A DNA stretch of 39,946 bases from Lachnospiraceae bacterium UBA3826 (lineage in GTDB: Bacteria > Bacillota > Clostridia > Lachnospirales > Lachnospiraceae): contig DGII01000165.1 of the NCBI GenBank assembly GCA_002393095.1, positions 1 through 39,946 on the forward strand, given 5' to 3'. Below are positions 34,112 to 39,946 of this stretch, piece by piece. Positions within the stretch are counted from its first letter, which is position 1; each line of letters starts with the position of its first letter. The notes under the pieces are model-generated. The model did not search any database, was not told the origin of the DNA, and was given only the letters and a program-made list of their open reading frames with translations. A program made the translations under genes and the position numbers.

Positions 34112-35536
34112 TTAAAAATCGTCATCATCATCCGCTATCGGAAGCGAGAATATGAACTCCGTTCCCACGCCTTCCGTGGATATGACATTGATGTGTTCGT
34201 TATGGGCGTTTATTATCTCCTTGGTTATGGAAAGCCCCAGTCCCGTACCCTTTTTATCCTTGCCTCTGGACAGATCGGTCTTATAGAACCTGTCCCATAT
34301 AAGCTTAAGGCTGTCCTTGGGAATGCCTATACCGTTATCCTTGACCGAGATGAATACCTTCTGATGCTTCTCCGTGGTCTCTATCTTGATATTGCCGTCC
34401 TGATGAGAGAACTTGATGGCATTGTCAAGGAGGTTATACAATACCTGCTGTATCTTACCCATATCCGCTTCCACCATAAGTTCTTCACCCGTAAGAACCA
34501 TTTCAAGAGTTATATTCTTAGTGATTAGCTGAACCTCAGCGGAAGCCGCCGTATCTCTTATCACCTGATTGATATCAAATACCGATTTGTCAAGGACCAC
34601 ACCCCTGACATTGAGATTATTAAGAGTAAGCAGGGAATTGGTGAGCTTGGTAAGCCTCTCCGTCTCATTAAGAACTATACCCAGGTATTTCTCATGCATC
34701 TGCGGCGGGATGGTGCCGTCGATCATCGCTTCCAGATAGCCCTTGATGGATGTAAGCGGCGAACGAAAATCATGGGATACGTTGGCAACGAACTTCTTCT
34801 GATTATCCTCAGCCTTGCTTATCTCGCTCGCCATATACTGAAGAGCTGCTGCCAGATAGCCTATCTCATCATCCGAATCCACAGTAAATTCATAGTGCAT
34901 ATTACCTGATGCATACTGTACCGTGGCGTCCGTAATCCTCCTTATGGGTACATAGACAAATTCGGTGAAGAATATGAGTATTATCATGGACAGCAGGAAT
35001 ATCAGCACCATCAGGATATATGAGATGGACAACAGGCTCTCCTTGCTCTTATACAGCGAATTCATGGAGGTGTGTATCGCTACATAGCCCCTGACCTTGT
35101 AATCGGTAGTTATGGGGGCAAGCACCGACAACGTCTCTTCATCGAAGCTTCCGAAGAAATCTCCGGTGGTGTAATATGAGCCGCTCATAATTGTGGGGTC
35201 AAATCCGTCTATCACCACCTCATCATCAACGTTAAGGGGTCTTGATGAATCTATGACCATTCGCCCCGACGGATTGATGATCCATATGACCGAATCAAGG
35301 TATATATCTATGGCATCAAGCTGTCGCTTCACGGTATCCAGTCCGATATCATTGGTGTACAGGTCGGCTGCATAGGTATTGGCTATAAGTGTGGCCTCCT
35401 TATAGAGTGTCTCCGCCTTCTCCCTCTTAAGCTGCTCCATTGTCATATTGGATGCGAAGGTAGCAACCATGATGAAGCTGAACACACCGAATATCAAATA
35501 AGCGAATATGAATTTAAGATACAGTGTCTTACGCAT
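34112..35536 (-). CDS. sensor histidine kinase
   Basis: A 474-residue membrane histidine kinase. Membrane segment 1 is at about 9 to 28 and segment 2 at about 170 to 192, enclosing an extracellular domain of about 140 residues (a PAS/dCACHE-like fold is possible). A HAMP linker follows (VPIRRITDATVQYASG), then the dimerisation domain with His255 in VSHDFRSPLTSIKGYLEAM. The ATPase domain has NLLDNAIKFS, DNGIGIP and KKGTGLGLSI. The C-terminus is a run of Asp. It lies 10 nt after its response regulator, the order seen in PhoPR- and ResDE-like systems. The signal is unknown; the extracellular domain suggests an envelope or external cue. Confidence 0.93.
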   Translation of the reverse strand: MRKTLYLKFIFAYLIFGVFSFIMVATFASNMTMEQLKREKAETLYKEATLIANTYAADLYTNDIGLDTVKRQLDAIDIYLDSVIWIINPSGRMVIDSSRPLNVDDEVVIDGFDPTIMSGSYYTTGDFFGSFDEETLSVLAPITTDYKVRGYVAIHTSMNSLYKSKESLLSISYILMVLIFLLSMIILIFFTEFVYVPIRRITDATVQYASGNMHYEFTVDSDDEIGYLAAALQYMASEISKAEDNQKKFVANVSHDFRSPLTSIKGYLEAMIDGTIPPQMHEKYLGIVLNETERLTKLTNSLLTLNNLNVRGVVLDKSVFDINQVIRDTAASAEVQLITKNITLEMVLTGEELMVEADMGKIQQVLYNLLDNAIKFSHQDGNIKIETTEKHQKVFISVKDNGIGIPKDSLKLIWDRFYKTDLSRGKDKKGTGLGLSITKEIINAHNEHINVISTEGVGTEFIFSLPIADDDDDF

Positions 35537-35546
35537 ATTCCTTCAT

Positions 35547-36248
35547 CTATCCCATCGTCTCGAATTTATAGCCTATTCCCCATATGGTGGCTATGCGCCA
35601 GTGCTCATGATCGCCAAGCTTCTCACGAAGGCGCTTGATGTGCACATCAACGGTCCTTGTATCACCTATATACTCATATCCCCATATCTGATCGAGAAGC
35701 TGCTCTCTGGTGAATACATGATTGGGTGATGAAGCCAGGAAAAAGAGAAGCTCCAGCTCCTTAGGCGGCATATCCACGCTCTTACCCATATACACGACCG
35801 AATAATTGGTCTGGTTGATGGTAAGATCCGGATACTCCACACACTTGACCATAGGCTCCTCGCTTACCTCCGGAGCAGCCTTATATCTTCGAAGCACGGC
35901 CTTGACCCTTGCGACAAGCTCCTTGGTATCAAAGGGCTTCTCCATATAATCATCCGCTCCTAACTCAAGTCCGAGCACCTTATCGAACACCTCTCCCTTG
36001 GCAGAGAGCATGATTATTGGTATAGCGCTCTTAGCCCTGATCTCTCTGCACACCTGATATCCGTCTATGCCCGGAAGCATGAGATCAAGCAGTATGAGAT
36101 TGGGGGCAAATGTATCGAACCCCGCTATCGCCGATTCTCCGTCTCCGTATATCTCGGTCTCAAAGCATTCCTTGGTAAGATACAGGCTTATGAGCTCCGC
36201 TATGTTGTTGTCATCGTCAACGATCATTATCTTTTGCTTTGTAGCCAT
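35547..36248 (-). CDS. OmpR/PhoB-family response regulator
   Basis: A 233-residue regulator. The receiver domain has the acidic pocket IVDDD near 9, the phosphorylated Asp55 in LILLDLMLPG, and Lys in MEKPF near 105. The C-terminal winged helix (MPPKELELLFFLASSPNHVFTREQLLDQIWG, then TRTVDVHIKRLREKLG) binds DNA. It is followed within 10 nt by the kinase gene and preceded within 12 nt by mutS2. A strong AAGGAG site lies 8 nt before the ATG. Targets cannot be inferred from the window. Confidence 0.95.
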   Translation of the reverse strand: MATKQKIMIVDDDNNIAELISLYLTKECFETEIYGDGESAIAGFDTFAPNLILLDLMLPGIDGYQVCREIRAKSAIPIIMLSAKGEVFDKVLGLELGADDYMEKPFDTKELVARVKAVLRRYKAAPEVSEEPMVKCVEYPDLTINQTNYSVVYMGKSVDMPPKELELLFFLASSPNHVFTREQLLDQIWGYEYIGDTRTVDVHIKRLREKLGDHEHWRIATIWGIGYKFETMG

Positions 36249-36260
36249 ACTTTGGTCTCC

Positions 36261-38663
36261 TTACTCCTTGAACGTCGCTATTGTGACACCCGCGTCACCT
36301 TCTCCGAATTCTCCCTGTCTGTAGCTGTCTATATACTTAGTCTTCCTTAATTTATTCTGAACCGCCTGTCTTAAGGCTCCGGTTCCTTTGCCATGTACTA
36401 TCCTCACGCTCGGTATATGCGCAAGATATGCATCATCAAGATATTTATCAAGCTCATACAAAGCTTCATCCACAGTCTTGCCGAGGAGATTGATCTCCGA
36501 TGTAACGCTTAATGACTTGCCGGCCTTGATCCTGCCCATACCGGAAGAATTCTTATTCACGGACTTATTCTTTTTCTTCGATATACCCGATCCGTCCGAC
36601 TCTTCCTTAAGGATCGTAAGATCCGATATATTGCTCTTGGTACGCATGATACCGCACTGAATGAACAGATCCCCTTTATCATCCGGCAGACTGTTCACAG
36701 TACCCTTAAGTCCAAGCGATCTTATCTTGACATCCATGCCAAGCTTAAGCTCCGTTGCCTTAACGGGTCGGCCTGCGTCCGTATCGGCATTGTATGCCAG
36801 ATGTGCATTATTATCCTTCTGTTTATTCCTTATCTTATCCCTTGCCTTCTCCAGATCCTTAATGGAAGCATCCGCTTTGGCATCATTGAACAGCCGTATA
36901 GTCTCATCTGCTACATCCTTGGCTTCCTTAAGTATCTCTGCCGCCTCTTCCCTTGCTTTTCTAAGTATCTCCTCACGGCTTATATCTATCTTATCTCTCT
37001 TGCGTTCAAGAGCATCCTGATGAGACTTGATCCGTGCCTTATAATCCGCTATCTCTTCGCGCTCTCTCTCAATAGTCCGCCTGCTGTCTTCAAGGTCGGA
37101 TATAAGGTCTTCAAAGCTCTCCTTATCCTCCGTAATATGCGCCTTGGCTTCTTCTATTATATCATCTCTAAGTCCCAGACGCTTTGATATGGCGAATGCA
37201 TTACTCTTACCCGGCACACCGATAAGCAGTCTGTATGTAGGAGAGAGGGTGGCTACATCGAATTCTTCACTGCCGTTCTCAACCTTGTCCGTAGTGAGAG
37301 CATACACCTTAAGCTCACTGTAATGTGTGGTCGCTATCGTTCTGATTCCCTGCCTGTGCAGATTATCAAGGATAGCTATTGCAAGTGCCGCTCCCTCTAT
37401 GGGATCAGTTCCCGCACCAAGCTCGTCAAAAAGGCACAGACTGTCTTCACCCGCCGCCTTAAGGATTGCCACTATATTCTTCATATGTGATGAAAAAGTG
37501 GACAAACTCTGCTCTATGCTCTGCTCATCCCCTATATCGGCATATACCTTTTTAAAAACAGACAGTTCTGATCTGTCTCCTGCAGGAATGTGAAGTCCCG
37601 CCTGACCCATGAGTGTAAGCAGTCCCACTGTCTTAAGAGACACTGTCTTACCTCCGGTATTGGGTCCCGTAATTATAAGCAGATCGAAATCATCACCAAG
37701 CCTTATATCTACAGGAACGACCTTGTCCTTATCAAGCAGAGGATGCCTGCCTCTGCGGATATTGATCACATGCCTGTCATTGAATATGGGCTCGGTGGCA
37801 TTCTGCGCAAGAGCCAGCCGTCCCTTGGCGAAGATAAAGTCAAGCTCTGTAAGGAGCCTCTGATCCTCTGAAATACTGCCGCTCTCCTCTGCCACAGACA
37901 CGCTTAAGCCTGCAAGTATCTTCTCTATCTCCTTCTGTTCGTCAAGCTTAAGCTGCTTGATCTTATTGTTAAGTTCAACCACGGCCTGAGGCTCTATGAA
38001 TACTGTGGAACCGGTAGCCGACTGATCGTGTATCATTCCCGGTATCTGGCTTCTGTACTCGGATTTGACCGGTATACAGTAGCGACCGTCTCTCTGTGTG
38101 ATTACGGCATCCTGCAGATAGGTACGCAGGGAGCCGTTTATTATACCGTTAAGCTGCTTATGTATCCTTTCCCCGGACAGCGCTATCTCTCTCCTTATTG
38201 CCTTAAGTCCCGCAGACGCATCATCCGATATCTCATCCTCGGATGGTATGCATCTGTGAATATCCGCAGCAATATCATCATGACAGATCAGGTCTTCGAA
38301 TCTTCCGGTCAATGAATCAGCCTTATCATCTTCAGCTTTTCTTGCACCATATGCTCTTACTCTGCTTACGTTATCCAGAAGATCCGCTATCTTAAGCAGC
38401 TCGCCTGAGGATAATGATACCCCTATCTCCAACGACTTAAGACTTCTTCCCACATCTCTGTTGCCCAAAAAGGATATACTGTCCCCTTTAAGCAGTCTTG
38501 AAAGCGCATCCTTAGTCTCTCTCTGAGCCCTTCGTATCTGTCCTATGTCCGACACCGGCTGCAGCGCCATGGCAAGCTCTCTTCCCGGAGCCGATGTAGC
38601 CTGCTTTGCAAGCATTGCGGTTATCTTATTGTATTCCAATACTGTAAGTACTTTTTGGTTCAT
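36261..38663 (-). CDS. mutS2: MutS2 (endonuclease MutS2 / ribosome-rescue ATPase)
   Basis: An 800-residue protein. The MutS-like clamp and lever regions are followed by the ABC-type ATPase with Walker A TGPNTGGKT at 332 to 340, and signature stretches (SLSTFSSHMKNI, CLFDELGAGTDP, ATTHYSELKVY). A long coiled coil at about 510 to 600 leads to a KOW-like region and the C-terminal Smr domain with HGKGTGALRQAV. MutS2 was first linked to suppression of recombination and, in Bacillus, also to splitting of collided ribosomes; both roles are from the literature. Length is normal. The start at 38663 lacks a clear ribosome site. Confidence 0.97.
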   Translation of the reverse strand: MNQKVLTVLEYNKITAMLAKQATSAPGRELAMALQPVSDIGQIRRAQRETKDALSRLLKGDSISFLGNRDVGRSLKSLEIGVSLSSGELLKIADLLDNVSRVRAYGARKAEDDKADSLTGRFEDLICHDDIAADIHRCIPSEDEISDDASAGLKAIRREIALSGERIHKQLNGIINGSLRTYLQDAVITQRDGRYCIPVKSEYRSQIPGMIHDQSATGSTVFIEPQAVVELNNKIKQLKLDEQKEIEKILAGLSVSVAEESGSISEDQRLLTELDFIFAKGRLALAQNATEPIFNDRHVINIRRGRHPLLDKDKVVPVDIRLGDDFDLLIITGPNTGGKTVSLKTVGLLTLMGQAGLHIPAGDRSELSVFKKVYADIGDEQSIEQSLSTFSSHMKNIVAILKAAGEDSLCLFDELGAGTDPIEGAALAIAILDNLHRQGIRTIATTHYSELKVYALTTDKVENGSEEFDVATLSPTYRLLIGVPGKSNAFAISKRLGLRDDIIEEAKAHITEDKESFEDLISDLEDSRRTIEREREEIADYKARIKSHQDALERKRDKIDISREEILRKAREEAAEILKEAKDVADETIRLFNDAKADASIKDLEKARDKIRNKQKDNNAHLAYNADTDAGRPVKATELKLGMDVKIRSLGLKGTVNSLPDDKGDLFIQCGIMRTKSNISDLTILKEESDGSGISKKKNKSVNKNSSGMGRIKAGKSLSVTSEINLLGKTVDEALYELDKYLDDAYLAHIPSVRIVHGKGTGALRQAVQNKLRKTKYIDSYRQGEFGEGDAGVTIATFKE

Positions 38664-38688
38664 ATGGATATTTTATCAGAAATGCCAA

Positions 38689-38702
38689 AATATTTAAATA
38701 TT
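38689..38702. repeat. 14-bp perfect AT palindrome
   Basis: AATATTTAAATATT is its own reverse complement and lies in the 45-bp gap before mutS2. It could be a regulator site or simply AT-rich leader sequence. No adjacent promoter boxes are convincing. Confidence 0.6.
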
Positions 38703-38708
38703 ACACCA

Positions 38709-39946
38709 TTAATCCGTGATATACGGGTCTACCCATATCACCGGTCTAATGGCTCCGTTAGGTCTGTTCACCTCTTTCTCATCAGGCGATATATACCCAT
38801 CTACCGTGACAACAGGTGCCGTATAGCTCTTCACACCGGATTCTCCTCTAAGCCACCACCACGAACTCCTATAGCCCTTCATATCCCAGTTATTATCCTT
38901 ACTAAGATAGTTCTCGTTGACTCCGCTTACTCTGGCAGCATCGGTAATGGCAAGCTCTCTGGCCTCATCATCGGCAAAAAGCTCCTTCGCCTGTTTGACT
39001 GTAAGCAGACTTATAATATCTCCGTCCATGGGTATGACTGCTGCTATCTCATATCTGCTGAACATTGCAGTATATATATTGGAATTAAGCAATACTCTTA
39101 TATCAGAATCCTCCCATGACACCTCTCTGTGAGTCCGGTTATATGAGCTTCCGGCTATACCTTTCTCGGATATGAGGCATACTTTATCATCCTCTTTTGC
39201 TATCACGACCCACGATAATCTTTCTTTACCGGGGAATGTATTGACCGTATTATAATGTCCCCACAATACCTTATCACCTATGTCGGCTTCCCGTATCGCC
39301 GCACATTCATCTCTGTATTCCTTTCCGGCAAGGAAGTATCGTCCAAAAGAAAAATACAGTACGCCCAACACCGCCGGTATCATCAGTACCATCACGGCTT
39401 TTCGAACGATATCCGCTCTTTTTCTCCTATTCTCTTCGGCTATCCTGCCTTCTAAGGTATCATGGTATACCTTCTTCTTTGCCAGCAGCATTATAAGGTG
39501 CTTAACAAGCCATTGTATACCGGGAGAGAGTATGGCTGTACAGACTATGCTGCATACTATCACAGCCGTAAGTCTTACAGTATCTCTCATCCTTATCCCG
39601 CCGAATATCTTCGTCACAAAATACCCGTGTATTAGGAATAATTCCATACTTATACCGCTTATGTACTTAAGTGCTCTGTTACCCAAGGTAAGCTTCATGT
39701 TCATTAAGAGCACAAGCATCGTCGTGACTAAGCAGGCAACGGATTGAGACAGCAAGGTGACGGCTTCGTCATATTTAATCTTAAACGAAACATGCTCGTG
39801 ATAGTAACCGTATCTCTGCACGGCTACAACAGAGAGAAATACGGTGATCACACACATTACCGAAAAAAGCATAAGTAACAGTCTGTAATGCCTGTGGCTA
39901 AAGCCTGTGATCTTATCCTTAAATCTCGCATAAAGCATACCGAATA
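38709..39946 (-). CDS. acyltransferase-like membrane region fused to DUF6273 domain, 5' partial
   Basis: The reading frame stays open to the window edge, so the N-terminus is missing; codons before the apparent first Met encode F-G. The visible part of about 410 residues has four hydrophobic segments ending near 160, with ISMELFLIHGYFVTKIFGG resembling the C-terminal end of acyltransferase-3 (OafA-type) proteins. After another membrane segment (VLMIPAVLGVLYFSF) comes a domain of about 190 residues: LSWVVIAKEDDKVCLISEKGIAG, SWEDSDIRVLLNSNIYTAMFS, WWWLRGES and NGAIRPVIWV. That matches DUF6273, a domain of unknown function. The two parts suggest an acylating enzyme with an extracellular sensing or binding domain. 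Its role is inferred. Confidence 0.75.
   Translation of the reverse strand, partial: FGMLYARFKDKITGFSHRHYRLLLMLFSVMCVITVFLSVVAVQRYGYYHEHVSFKIKYDEAVTLLSQSVACLVTTMLVLLMNMKLTLGNRALKYISGISMELFLIHGYFVTKIFGGIRMRDTVRLTAVIVCSIVCTAILSPGIQWLVKHLIMLLAKKKVYHDTLEGRIAEENRRKRADIVRKAVMVLMIPAVLGVLYFSFGRYFLAGKEYRDECAAIREADIGDKVLWGHYNTVNTFPGKERLSWVVIAKEDDKVCLISEKGIAGSSYNRTHREVSWEDSDIRVLLNSNIYTAMFSRYEIAAVIPMDGDIISLLTVKQAKELFADDEARELAITDAARVSGVNENYLSKDNNWDMKGYRSSWWWLRGESGVKSYTAPVVTVDGYISPDEKEVNRPNGAIRPVIWVDPYITD

Noticed and set aside
1..39946. Plus-strand ORFs of 60 to 240 codons
   Set aside because: All are antisense to clear minus-strand genes, lack family motifs and have no plausible ribosome sites; they are frame shadows.

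Overview
The window reads as chromosome of a Gram-positive Clostridia, most likely a Lachnospiraceae. The evidence is the mix of families (XpaC-TelA pair, DUF1846, MutS2, an EpsG-type polymerase, LIC_10190-like and DUF6077-like membrane proteins), a GC content that looks mid-40s by eye, and AGGAGG-type ribosome sites. Every gene I can support lies on the minus strand, so transcription runs from high to low coordinates. I see no tRNA, rRNA, insertion sequence, prophage or CRISPR array.

Housekeeping block (about 39.9 to 26.7 kb, in transcription order): an acyltransferase-like protein fused to a DUF6273 domain and cut by the window edge; mutS2; an OmpR-family response regulator and its histidine kinase; a 68-residue HTH protein; a metallophosphoesterase lipoprotein; a DUF1846 protein; ftsH; and the xpaC-telA pair.

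Cell-envelope block (about 26.7 to 19.7 kb): an MBOAT O-acyltransferase and an anchored SGNH hydrolase, which look like an extracellular O-acylation pair; a MurL-type epimerase; a MurD-type ligase; and an RfbD-type reductase. MurL and MurD together suggest the alternative route to D-glutamate in peptidoglycan: ligation of L-Glu to UDP-MurNAc-L-Ala, then epimerisation on the nucleotide precursor. Between these two genes lies a strictly periodic 53-bp tandem array of eight units. It contains sixteen AGGACT-like half-sites in alternating orientation and is the most unusual non-coding structure in the window.

Exopolysaccharide block (about 19.6 to 0 kb): GDP-fucose synthesis (gmd, fcl); a polyprenyl glycosylphosphotransferase that would start the repeat unit; a Wzz/YveK-like chain-length protein; an EpsG/Wzy-like polymerase; eight GT2 or GT4 glycosyltransferases, including a GtrB/DPM-like enzyme that would charge polyprenyl phosphate; and four large membrane proteins, at least two of them GT-C-like. 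Many genes overlap by 1 to 17 nt or are a few nt apart, as in one long operon. No Wzx flippase, tyrosine kinase CpsD or phosphatase CpsB is seen; they may lie beyond the left edge.

No intergenic stretch exceeds 300 bp except the repeat array. No classical intrinsic terminator with a U-tract was recognised in any gap. Four sigma-A-like promoter candidates and several inverted or short tandem repeats are listed with low to moderate confidence.
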